Notes under the pieces: model-generated
Databases searched by the model: none
Seen by the model: only the letters and a program-made list of their open reading frames with translations
Told to the model about the DNA's origin: nothing
Part shown: positions 43,839 through 51,705 of the stretch, one piece after another
Position numbering within the stretch: position 1 is the first letter of the stretch
Layout of the letters: the number at the start of each line of letters is the position of its first letter
Source: CBDDEH01 sp965226865
GTDB taxonomy: Bacteria; Chloroflexota; Dehalococcoidia; Lucifugimonadales; JAGWBF01
Direction: 5' to 3'
Assembly: GCA_965226865.1 (NCBI GenBank)
Contig: CBDDEH010000004.1
Span: forward strand, 806,001-870,000
DNA length: 64,000 bases
Program-made: the position numbers and the translations under genes

Positions 43839-44111
43839 CTATAGTCTGAACCAGCGGCCCACACTCCCGCCGCCGACGACATGGCGAACAGCATCGAGAA
43901 TGTAAGCGGGGGTGTAGCGTTCGTTGTTGCCCGCGCCTTGGGCAAGGTGCGGCTTCGCTTTGGGAAGGGCTATCAAACCTCTGTCGATGCTCTCAGCAAG
44001 CCGGGCTCGTCGCATGGTCTCGACGCCGACGCCCAGCTTTTCAGCTAGGGCCACGTTGGTATATTCCCCACGTGGGGAATATACCCCTCGCTTGCCGACT
44101 CGCTGCGGCAT
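43839..44111 (-). CDS. Small HTH protein at the right end of the satellite
   Basis: A 90-residue protein with the helix-turn-helix NVALAEKLGVGVETMRRARL; the rest (YTPAYILDAVRHVVGGGSVG) is short and unassigned. The start is uncertain: ATG at 44111, or GTG at 44054, immediately after a perfect 28-bp palindrome that would then be its own operator. It is divergent from nothing else in the element, and could be the master repressor or excision factor. No integrase is visible near it. Confidence 0.55.
   Translation of the reverse strand: MPQRVGKRGVYSPRGEYTNVALAEKLGVGVETMRRARLAESIDRGLIALPKAKPHLAQGAGNNERYTPAYILDAVRHVVGGGSVGRWFRL
44058..44085. promoter_or_regulatory. 28-bp perfect palindrome, candidate operator
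   Basis: Arms GGTATATTCCCCAC and GTGGGGAATATACC without any spacer. It overlaps the 5' part of the HTH gene's longest reading frame and lies directly upstream of its GTG alternative start. It looks like a dimer-binding operator. Confidence 0.6.
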
Positions 44112-44149
44112 GAGCTCGGCGTCGGCTATGGCGCTCTCGGCATCGTTGA

Positions 44150-44243
44150 TACCACACTTACCACGCGGTTTCTACCACACTGTTTACCCTGTGGTAAGAA
44201 TTGGTGGGCTTTAGTAAAGCTAAATCAAGTCTTTTGTGTGGTA
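44150..44243. repeat. Repeated TACCAC/GTGGTA motifs near the satellite's right att
   Basis: TACCACAC at 44150-44157 and 44173-44180, TACCAC at 44159-44164, TGTGGTA at 44190-44196 and GTGTGGTA at 44236-44243. A further TACCACAC lies at 34515-34522, near the left att. They resemble integrase arm-type or excision-factor sites. Confidence 0.55.
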
Positions 44244-44245
44244 AG

Positions 44246-44259
44246 TGGTACCCCTGGAG
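44246..44259. repeat. attR-like core of the satellite (tRNA-Arg 3' end)
   Basis: TGGTACCCCTGGAG: the CCA tail, discriminator base and 3' acceptor stem of tRNA-Arg(CCT), identical to 34448-34461. Integration here leaves an intact tRNA. Confidence 0.8.
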
Positions 44260-44322
44260 GGACTCGAACCCCCGACGCGCGACTTAGGACGCCGCCGCTC
44301 TATCCAACTGAGCTACAGGGGC
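44249..44322 (-). tRNA. tRNA-Arg (CCT anticodon)
   Basis: A 7-bp acceptor stem (GCCCCTG with CAGGGGT, including one G-U pair), D-arm AGCTCAGTTGGATAGAGC, anticodon loop GTCCTAA giving CCT, and T-arm GGTTCGAGTCC. CCA is encoded at 44248-44246. It is the integration site of the satellite. Confidence 0.95.
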
Positions 44323-44328
44323 ATTTGG

Positions 44329-44401
44329 TGGAGATAGGGGGGCTCGAACCCCCAACCTCGGCATTGCGAACGCCGCGCTCTCCCAGTTGAGCTATATCCC
44401 C
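44329..44401 (-). tRNA. tRNA-Ala (CGC anticodon)
   Basis: Acceptor GGGGATA with TATCTCC (one G-U pair), D-arm AGCTCAACTGGGAGAGC, anticodon loop TTCGCAA and T-arm GGTTCGAGCCC. CCA is encoded at 44328-44326. It lies six bases upstream of tRNA-Arg in the same orientation, so both, and originally tRNA-Trp, are probably one transcript. Confidence 0.95.
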
Positions 44402-44490
44402 CCCCCCAACCGAGTTTCAGGATACCATAAACCCGCTTCCGCATAAACTTGGGAGCCCGAATTCTACGGTGGTTCTTTACTGGGACAAAG

Positions 44491-45288
44491 CTAGCTGCCC
44501 GGGACATACTCCCCAAACAGGCTTTCGATGGCGGCCATGTGATCATCCGCCGTAAGGCCGGTGTGGAGGGGCGTTATCGAGATCCTGTTGTGGCGAACGG
44601 CCCAGACGTCGCTGTTCTCCGGCTGCCGGTCTTCAACGACCCTGTCCCGGGATATCCAGAAGTACTTCCTCCTGCCGTCGCTGCCCTCTTTCACGGACTC
44701 GCGATAGCTGCCCCCACCAAGCCGGGTGACCTGCACCCCCTCTATCTTGTCACCAGGTTCGTTGGGAGGATTTATGTTAATCAAAGCTGGCGGGAGTTTG
44801 ACCCCGGCTGCCAGCCTGGCGGCGATAAAACTCAGGACGCTCGAGGCGACTTCGAAACGGGTGTCCTTGAGCGCTCCCACCGATATGGCAATGGAAGGAT
44901 AGCCCCTGACATATCCCTGCAGGGCGGCGCCCACAGTACCGGATACGGTCACGTCCTCTCCCAGGTTGGAGCCCCGATTGATTCCCGACACCACCAGGTC
45001 CACCGGCCCAACCAGGTGCTCGAGAGCGAGGATAGTGCTGTCCGCCGGAGTGCCCTCTATCGCGTAGGTCTTGACGCCGTCAACGCTGTACCCAGGCGGC
45101 GGGGCCAGCTCGTGGGTGCGTATGGGCGCATGGAGGGTCATGGACGTGCCGACACCGCTCTGCTCCCTGTCGGGCGCGACCACGAAGACGTCGCCGGCGC
45201 CGGTCAGGGCTTCAACGGCAGTCCAGAGGCCCGGAGACCAGACGCCATCATCGTTCGTCACCAGGAACTTCAGCTTCGTATCAGCCAT
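44491..45288 (-). CDS. surE: 5'/3'-nucleotidase SurE
   Basis: A 265-residue SurE phosphatase, which removes phosphate from nucleoside 5'- and 3'-monophosphates. The metal site motif TNDDG is at residues 11-15, with APDREQSGVG, DLVVSGINRGSNLG and SGTVGAALQG further on. Length and motif order are normal. It follows cysK by 19 bp on the same strand, and is the last gene before the tRNA pair. Confidence 0.95.
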   Translation of the reverse strand: MADTKLKFLVTNDDGVWSPGLWTAVEALTGAGDVFVVAPDREQSGVGTSMTLHAPIRTHELAPPPGYSVDGVKTYAIEGTPADSTILALEHLVGPVDLVVSGINRGSNLGEDVTVSGTVGAALQGYVRGYPSIAISVGALKDTRFEVASSVLSFIAARLAAGVKLPPALININPPNEPGDKIEGVQVTRLGGGSYRESVKEGSDGRRKYFWISRDRVVEDRQPENSDVWAVRHNRISITPLHTGLTADDHMAAIESLFGEYVPGS

Positions 45289-45307
45289 GTTGTTGGAAAT
45301 CGACCCC

Positions 45308-46222
45308 TTAGATTGGATAATTCAGATATCGCTCGCCTGTATCCGGAAGCATCGCGACAACGGTTTTGCCGGGTCCCAGGCGTTTCGCCACGTCCAGAGA
45401 GGCGACCACGTTGGCGCCGGATGACACGCGGACGAGCAGACCCTCATCCTTGGCCAGGAGCTGGGACATACGGGCCGCCTTCACATCTTCGACGGAAATG
45501 ATTTCATCGATGATGGAGCGGTCCAAGAGGGGTGGAATGAAGTCGGCCCCGATGCCCGGTATTCCATGGTGCCCCGCATTGCCTCCGCTAAGTAATTTGG
45601 AGGACTCGGGCTCGACCGCCACTAGGAGCAGAGAAGGGTTTGTCTCTTTCAGTCTTCCGCCAGCTCCCGTGATGGTACCGCCCGTGCCCACTCCCGCCAC
45701 GAAAGCGTCCACGTTTCCGTCGGTCGCTTCGATGATCTCCTGAGCGGTCGTATCTCTGTGAACCCTGACCACAGCGGGATTTTTGAACAGGTCAAGGCGC
45801 AGACAGCCGGGGGTTTCATCGACCATCGCCCTTGCCCGCTCCTCCGCACCTTCCATTCCCTGGTGGGTCGGAGTAGGTCTGACGTCCACTCCGTAGCGAA
45901 GGAGAAGTTTCCTCCGCTCGGCAGGCGCGTTTTCCGGCATGAAGATCACGATCCGATAACCCTGCGTAACAGCAACCATGGCCAGTGACAGCCCGCTGTT
46001 GCCGCTGGTCGCCTCGACGATTGTCGAGCCGGGGCCGAGCAGCCCCTGTGCCTCGGCATCTTTGACCATGGCGAGAGCTACCCTGTCCTTCACGCTGCCA
46101 CCCGGGTTGAGGCTCTCGAGTTTGCCCAGCACATCCGCCGAGCCTTCCTCGACCACCCTGTTGAGCCTCAGCAGAGGTGTGTCGCCGATTAGCTCCAGCA
46201 CGCTCTCGGCTATCTTGGACAT
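45308..46222 (-). CDS. cysK: Cysteine synthase (O-acetylserine sulfhydrylase)
   Basis: A 304-residue PLP enzyme that makes cysteine from O-acetylserine and sulfide. The PLP lysine is in NPGGSVKDR, followed by the substrate loop EATSGNSGLSLA and the phosphate-binding GVGTGGTITG. The ATG at 46222 with an AAGGAG box is preferred over an upstream start at 46282, because it begins with the family's SKIAESVLELIGDTPLLRL. It is divergent from mfd across 130 bp. Confidence 0.94.
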   Translation of the reverse strand: MSKIAESVLELIGDTPLLRLNRVVEEGSADVLGKLESLNPGGSVKDRVALAMVKDAEAQGLLGPGSTIVEATSGNSGLSLAMVAVTQGYRIVIFMPENAPAERRKLLLRYGVDVRPTPTHQGMEGAEERARAMVDETPGCLRLDLFKNPAVVRVHRDTTAQEIIEATDGNVDAFVAGVGTGGTITGAGGRLKETNPSLLLVAVEPESSKLLSGGNAGHHGIPGIGADFIPPLLDRSIIDEIISVEDVKAARMSQLLAKDEGLLVRVSSGANVVASLDVAKRLGPGKTVVAMLPDTGERYLNYPI

Positions 46223-46353
46223 AGCCAGCACTCCTTGCCAGATGTTGTAGGGCCAGGCGTTGTGGGCTTCCTTGCCAGTCACTAGTATACTAAGAAAAGG
46301 AAGGCAACAAATGCCGTATGAGGATCAGGAGGGTTAAGGGAAACGTCGCCTAA

Positions 46354-49300
46354 ATGAGTTTGATAGGCCTACTCGACCTGCTGAACAGGCAAGGGCCCTA
46401 TAAGGAGCTGATACATAGTATCAATGCAGGTTCCCAGGAACGCAAATTAACCCTCCCCGACTCGGCCCGTCCATACGTGATCGCGGCCCTCTGGCGCCAC
46501 CTCCGGATCCCTGTCCTGGTGCTCGAGCCGAGGCCCGAGGACGCCAGAAGGACCCATGACCAGCTCCTTTCGTATCTGGGCGACCAGAGGGACGTTTATC
46601 TCTTTCCCGAGCAAGACGTCCTGCCCTTCGAGCGGCTGATAGCCGACGCCGGTACCAATAATCAACGCGTAGCGGCGCTGCATGCCCTCGGCATGAGCAG
46701 GGCACCCACGAGTCCGGAAGCCGACCACAACCCGAAGGCTCCGCTGGTTGTATCGTCTACCTCGGCGGCCATGAGACGAACCCTCCCTCTACAGGTGATG
46801 GACAGCTCCTTCCACACCGTCGAAACGGGTTCCAAGATCAGCCTGGCAGAGCTTTTCTCCCGGTGGGTCGACCTGGGCTACCGCAGGGAAGATGGCATCC
46901 AGATTCCGGGAACCTTCAGCCAGCGAGGCGGGATCGTAGACGTCTACTCGCCCTCTTCGACCCTGCCCGCCCGGATCGAGCTTTGGGGAGACAAGGTGGA
47001 CAGCATCCGCCTCTTCCACCCTGCCACACAGCGGTCCGTGGACAAGGTGGAAACTATCAGCATAGTTCCAGCCAGAGAGACCCTGACGGCGTTGGTGGAC
47101 AAAGATAAAGTCTCGGACTTGATAGGCAGGCTGGACTTCAGCCGCTGCACTCCGACGATCAGGGAGCGGATCGAGTCGGAGCTTGCGGCCATTTTTTCCG
47201 GTCAAGAGATAGAGGATATCTCCTTCTACGGCGGCTTCCTGAACCATGGTTGCCTGATCGACCACCTGCCGGAGAAGGGGCTTCTGGTTTTAGACAGGGA
47301 TGGGGAGATCGGCACCGCGGCCTCGGAGCTGGAGAGCCGGGCTGAGGAACTGAGGGCCGTGAGGATAGACCGGGGTGAACTGCCAGCAAACTTCCCGTCT
47401 CCCCAAATACCGCTGACCCAGTTCGAATCGGCGATTCGTGAAAGAAACCGGCTCCTGGTATCGGGCTGGACAGGATTGGGAAATGGCTTCGACTTCGGCC
47501 CTGCCAAGTCCTATAACGCCAAGCCACACCTGCTGGCGGCGGATGTGCCAGACATGCTGAAGGAGGGCCGGACGATCGTGGTGGTAAGCCGTAACGCCGC
47601 CAGGCTCTCCGAGGTCATGGAAGAAGCTAAAGTCGGCACGTCGATCCTTCCGGGATTGGAGGTCGAACCCGATCCGGGGGAACTTTACCTGGTGTCCGGA
47701 TCTCTTGGCGAGGGTTGGAGCATCCCCATCGACGGACATCTTGTCACCGTTCTTACCGATGCCGAGGTCTTCGGTACGTCTAAGGAACGTCGCTACAAAG
47801 CCAAAGCTCCGGTCAGGCGGGGGGCGCTCACGTCTGAGATGGCGCCCGGAAGCTATGTGGTGCACATCGACCATGGCATCGCCCGGTTTTCAGGCACCAT
47901 CAAGATGGAGTCCAATGGCGACCAGCGAGAGTACCTGGTCCTGGAGTACGCGGAGAAAGACAAGCTGTATGTACCCACGGAGCAACTCGACAGGGTCTCG
48001 GTCTACATGGCCTCCAGCGAGGTAACGCCAAGCCTCACCCGTTTGGGCACATCCGAGTGGGCCAAGGTCAAGGAGCGGGTAAAGCAGTCGGCCAAGGAGA
48101 TGGCCCAAGAGTTGCTGGAGCTATATGCTTCCAGGCAGGTTGCCGAAGGTCATTCCTTCGCGACCGACTCGCCTTGGCAAAAGGAACTGGAGGACTCGTT
48201 TCCCTACGAAGACACCCGGGACCAGGCGCGGACCGTGGAAGAAGTCAAGGGAGACATGGAGCAGTTGCGCCCCATGGACCGTCTGGTATGCGGAGACGTG
48301 GGTTATGGAAAGACCGAAGTGGCCCTTCGCTCCGCTTTCAAGGCGATGAACGAGGGTTTTCAGGTAGCCATGCTGGTTCCCACGACGGTGCTGGCCCAGC
48401 AGCATTACGCCACCTTCAGCGAGAGGTTGAGCCCATTCCCGATCAGAGTCGAGGTCCTGAGCAGGTTCAAGAGCCGCAAAGAGCAGCAGGAGGTTGTCGA
48501 AGGTCTCAAGCTGGGAACCGTGGACATAGTTATAGGCACCCATAGGCTCCTTCAACGAGACGTGAAGTTTAAAAACCTGGGGCTGGTGGTGGTGGACGAG
48601 GAACAACGCTTCGGAGTAGCTCATAAGGAGTGGTTCAAGCGCCTCCGCAAACAGGTGGACATGCTCACACTGAGCGCCACGCCAATACCCAGAACCCTGT
48701 ACATGGGCCTGTCAGGGATCAGGGACATGAGCACAATGGAGACCCCTCCCGAAGAGCGGCTGCCGATCAAGACCTACGTAGCCGAGTATGACGACGAGCT
48801 GGTCAAGGAAGCAATCATCCGAGAACTGGACCGGGGCGGACAGGTCTTTTACTTGCACAACCGCGTCCGCACCATCCACCACACAGCGGAGAGCCTCAGA
48901 CGCTTGGTGCCCCAGGCCACAATAGCGATTGGCCACGGCCGTATGGACGAAGAGGAGCTTGAAAGAGTGATGGTAGCCTTTAGCAAGGGTGAGATCGACG
49001 TGTTGGTTTGCACTACGATCATCGAATCTGGCCTGGATATTCCGAACGCCAACACACTGATAATCGACCGGGCCGACAGGTTCGGCCTGTCCCAGTTGTA
49101 CCAGCTGCGAGGGAGAGTAGGTCGAAGTAGCCCCCGCGCCTACACGTGCCTGCTCATACCCAGGGGCCGCAGAATTACCGAAGCGGCCGGCCGGCGCCTC
49201 AAGGCGATATTGGAGGCTTCGGAGCTTGGAGCAGGCTTCAGAATCGCGATGAGGGACCTGGAGATTCGGGGCGCAGGCAACGTCCTGGGAGCCGAGCAGA

Positions 49301-49872
49301 GCGGTCACATACATGCCGTCGGGTTCGAGCTATATGCCCAGTTATTGAACGAGGCTGTAGCCGAGATCCGGTCGGGGGAAGGCGCCGAGGCGGGTACCGG
49401 CACAGAGAGAATCCAGGCTCGAGTAAACCTTTCGTTGCCGGCCCACATACCGGAAAGCTACATCACCCACCTGCCGACTCGGCTGGCTATATACCAGCGG
49501 CTCACGAAGATAGCGACCCGCCAGGAACTCGACGACCTACGTGAGGAGATGCGGGACCGCTTCGGGCAAATGCCGGAGGAGTTGGACAATCTAATATTCC
49601 TTGTCGATTTGAAGCTTCTAGCGGGGGACGGAGGCGTCGAGTCTGTAGTCCAGAAGGGCTCTAACGTCACCCTATCACTGACAGAGTCAGTTGGCGGAGC
49701 CGGGCTGGCACTCGAAAAGGCACTGGGGCCCGGGATCAGGGTCGGCAACCGGCAGATACACTTCAAAACCCTTGATGGCCGAGCAACGTGGAAGCATAAC
49801 CTGTTGGAGACTATGGAGCGGCTGGTGAAATTCCGCGAACATTTGGAGACAGCAGCGTTGCAAGGTTTATAA
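46354..49872 (+). CDS. mfd: Transcription-repair coupling factor Mfd
   Basis: A complete 1,172-residue Mfd. It displaces stalled RNA polymerase and recruits UvrA to lesions. The N-terminal UvrB-homology region spans about 10-350, the CarD-like polymerase-interaction domain starts at PGSYVVHIDHGIARFSG near 505, and the superfamily-2 translocase has Walker A GDVGYGKTE near 648 and DEEQRFG near 748. The C-terminal TRCF domain ends the protein. No frameshift occurs over 3.5 kb, useful for judging the sequence quality of the window. Confidence 0.97.
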   Translation: MSLIGLLDLLNRQGPYKELIHSINAGSQERKLTLPDSARPYVIAALWRHLRIPVLVLEPRPEDARRTHDQLLSYLGDQRDVYLFPEQDVLPFERLIADAGTNNQRVAALHALGMSRAPTSPEADHNPKAPLVVSSTSAAMRRTLPLQVMDSSFHTVETGSKISLAELFSRWVDLGYRREDGIQIPGTFSQRGGIVDVYSPSSTLPARIELWGDKVDSIRLFHPATQRSVDKVETISIVPARETLTALVDKDKVSDLIGRLDFSRCTPTIRERIESELAAIFSGQEIEDISFYGGFLNHGCLIDHLPEKGLLVLDRDGEIGTAASELESRAEELRAVRIDRGELPANFPSPQIPLTQFESAIRERNRLLVSGWTGLGNGFDFGPAKSYNAKPHLLAADVPDMLKEGRTIVVVSRNAARLSEVMEEAKVGTSILPGLEVEPDPGELYLVSGSLGEGWSIPIDGHLVTVLTDAEVFGTSKERRYKAKAPVRRGALTSEMAPGSYVVHIDHGIARFSGTIKMESNGDQREYLVLEYAEKDKLYVPTEQLDRVSVYMASSEVTPSLTRLGTSEWAKVKERVKQSAKEMAQELLELYASRQVAEGHSFATDSPWQKELEDSFPYEDTRDQARTVEEVKGDMEQLRPMDRLVCGDVGYGKTEVALRSAFKAMNEGFQVAMLVPTTVLAQQHYATFSERLSPFPIRVEVLSRFKSRKEQQEVVEGLKLGTVDIVIGTHRLLQRDVKFKNLGLVVVDEEQRFGVAHKEWFKRLRKQVDMLTLSATPIPRTLYMGLSGIRDMSTMETPPEERLPIKTYVAEYDDELVKEAIIRELDRGGQVFYLHNRVRTIHHTAESLRRLVPQATIAIGHGRMDEEELERVMVAFSKGEIDVLVCTTIIESGLDIPNANTLIIDRADRFGLSQLYQLRGRVGRSSPRAYTCLLIPRGRRITEAAGRRLKAILEASELGAGFRIAMRDLEIRGAGNVLGAEQSGHIHAVGFELYAQLLNEAVAEIRSGEGAEAGTGTERIQARVNLSLPAHIPESYITHLPTRLAIYQRLTKIATRQELDDLREEMRDRFGQMPEELDNLIFLVDLKLLAGDGGVESVVQKGSNVTLSLTESVGGAGLALEKALGPGIRVGNRQIHFKTLDGRATWKHNLLETMERLVKFREHLETAALQGL

Positions 49873-49977
49873 TGTATCGCAGACGTAAAAGTGCTTCGAG
49901 GTAGGGTTGGACCCGCTGAACTCTGATAAAGGTAAATCCGTGAAACTGCGGAGGTCGTTGAAGGCATTGTAAAATCT

Positions 49978-50736
49978 GTGCCAGCCTACCAGGACGCTAT
50001 TCAGCCAGCGGCTAAAGAAATCGGCAAAGGGCTCGAAACTATCGCAAGGAGCATCAATGTCGCACTGGCACCTCTAAAGGGACTTGTCTGGGGTTATGAT
50101 CGGATCGAGAGTTACCTGGTACCGGCTTTGGCTGAAAAACTGAAGAAAGTACCGAAAGATCAGGTGACTACCCCTCCGATACACATAGCTGGACCAGCAA
50201 TAGAATCACTTCGATTTGCTGGAAATGAGCCTTCGTTAAGGGAGCTTTATGCTAACCTCCTTGCAACATCGATGGACTCGGGCACTGTGCACGAAGCGCA
50301 TCCGGCCTTCGTAGAGATTTTGCGACAGCTGACACCAGATGAAGCTCGGATAGTTGACCTGTTTGTTGACCAAGACTATTGGCCGCGGCCGCTCATTACG
50401 GTCCGCCGCCAGAGCAAAGAGGGGCGAGGAGGTTACGATATCCTACGACACTTCTCTCTTCTTGGAGAAGAAGCGCAATGTAGCTACCCGGAGATGACAC
50501 CGAGTTATGTGGATAATCTGTGCCGCCTAGGATTGGCTGAGATTCCAGCCTTATCTGAACTTACCGATGCAGGTCAGTACGAGCCTTTAGAGAGACATCC
50601 AACAGTTGAGAACATCGTAGCTGAAATCAGCGCTAGTACTGAGGATAAGCCAGAAATCATTAAAGAAATTCTCAAAGTAACGACTCTGGGCGGACAGTTC
50701 TGTAACGCATGTGTTGAATCACACCACGGCGCCTAG
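49978..50736 (+). CDS. DUF4393 (Abi-alpha-like) protein, 5' end possibly damaged
   Basis: A 252-residue protein with the DUF4393 pattern: PAAKEIGKGLETIARSINVA, LAPLKGLVWGYDRIESYLVP, SLRELYANLLATSMD and the HPAFVEILRQLTPDEARIVD block. The family includes phage abortive-infection proteins (Abi-alpha). Only a GTG at 49978 is available. Yet the family-like sequence extends about 14 codons further upstream (ETAEVVEGIVKS) to a TAA, and there is no ribosome-binding site, so the natural start may have been lost. Confidence 0.72.
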   Translation: MPAYQDAIQPAAKEIGKGLETIARSINVALAPLKGLVWGYDRIESYLVPALAEKLKKVPKDQVTTPPIHIAGPAIESLRFAGNEPSLRELYANLLATSMDSGTVHEAHPAFVEILRQLTPDEARIVDLFVDQDYWPRPLITVRRQSKEGRGGYDILRHFSLLGEEAQCSYPEMTPSYVDNLCRLGLAEIPALSELTDAGQYEPLERHPTVENIVAEISASTEDKPEIIKEILKVTTLGGQFCNACVESHHGA

Positions 50737-50775
50737 ACAAGTTGGGTCATACTGTATTTTTGACCCAGAATCCTG

Positions 50776-51498
50776 CTAGAGCTGGCCTTTAGCGAGGAGC
50801 TTGTCCAGGTCCAGGAGGGTCCTTATCCGGGTACAGTCATTGGCCTTCCGATACCGGTTGTTTCTGTCCAGCAAAACGGGCTTTATCCCCACCGCCCTGG
50901 CGCCCATAACGTCCACGTCGTACTGGTCGCCGACGTGGGCGGCTTCTTGCGCGCTAACCCGGGCCCGTTCGAGGGCAGCGAGGAATATCTGAGGGCGAGG
51001 CTTGTCGGCCCCCACGTCTTTACCATTGACGAAGACCTGAAGGTAACCATCCAGACCCAACTGGTGGGATACTTCTGACATGCCCCAAAGCAGATTCGAG
51101 ATCACCCCGGTGACGATTCCTCGCTCCTTCAGTTTCTTCAGGGTTGGCAGCACGTCGTCGTAGAGGTCGAACCCCTCTGGAATCTGCCTGGCAAGTTGCC
51201 ATATCTTCTCCGCCAGGCCAGGGGAGGCATCCAGGCCGGCTCCCTGGAGGATGATCTGTTCGTACCTGACGAAGAACCGGTCTCGTTCATCCAGGGACCT
51301 CTCCGTTAAAGGTTTTTGGGCGTTTTCCTTGCCCATGAATTCGTCGGCAGCCCCATAGCCGGCGCGAATTCCCGCTCTGGTCACCGGCAAACCCAGCTCG
51401 CTGCAGGCGGCATGCTGGATCTCGTCAACCGGGGGCCAAAAGAATCCCAGGGTGTTGTAGAAGTCGAAAAATATGGCTTTAACCATGCCGCTGGCCAC
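50776..51498 (-). CDS. HAD-superfamily hydrolase (subfamily IA)
   Basis: A 240-residue haloacid dehalogenase-like hydrolase. Motif I is FFDFYNTL, with the nucleophile Asp but Tyr where the acid/base Asp usually sits; motif II is GVISNL, motif III the Lys in GKDVGADKPRP, and motif IV VGDQYDVDVMGA. Such proteins are phosphatases of small metabolites. The motif I change occurs in REG-2-like members and could lower phosphatase activity. It converges with the DUF4393 gene. Confidence 0.88.
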   Translation of the reverse strand: MASGMVKAIFFDFYNTLGFFWPPVDEIQHAACSELGLPVTRAGIRAGYGAADEFMGKENAQKPLTERSLDERDRFFVRYEQIILQGAGLDASPGLAEKIWQLARQIPEGFDLYDDVLPTLKKLKERGIVTGVISNLLWGMSEVSHQLGLDGYLQVFVNGKDVGADKPRPQIFLAALERARVSAQEAAHVGDQYDVDVMGARAVGIKPVLLDRNNRYRKANDCTRIRTLLDLDKLLAKGQL

Positions 51499-51705
51499 CT
51501 ACGTCTAAGACCACTAAATACCGTGGCAAAACTTTATTCCATCCCCTAAGAGTCCTACCGTCATTGGGCGTATGTGCGGTGCTATAATGATTCTACTCTA
51601 TATGGGCATTGAGGTGTAACAGAATCTAACTATCTGAACATACCGTTGCCTCCCCGAACCCTCTCATCCACGTGCCAGATATAACTGGCGGACAGGTCCC
51701 CAAAC

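Larger units (their letters stand above)
34448..44259. mobile_element. Capsid-forming phage satellite integrated in tRNA-Arg(CCT)
   Basis: The 9.8-kb element is bounded by TGGTACCCCTGGAG at 34448-34461 and 44246-44259; the right copy is the 3' end of tRNA-Arg with its CCA. Gene content: DUF4177-like protein, two small unknowns, VapE-like helicase, iterons, terminase large subunit, HNH nuclease, major capsid protein, P-loop protein, prohead protease, gp10-like and gp6-like connectors, portal, head-closure protein, a zinc-finger-like protein and an HTH protein. I see no tail tube, tape measure, lysis or integrase gene. That matches capsid-forming satellites (cf-PICI type) more than a complete phage; a decayed prophage is the alternative. 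No reading frame in it is broken. Confidence 0.8.

Noticed and set aside
44449..45501. A 350-residue plus-strand frame opposite surE and cysK
   Set aside because: Arg/Gly/Pro-rich shadow; both minus-strand genes are unmistakable.
46311..46337. Eight-codon leader ORF before mfd
   Set aside because: Too short to support; no attenuator-like hairpins or regulatory codons are seen.
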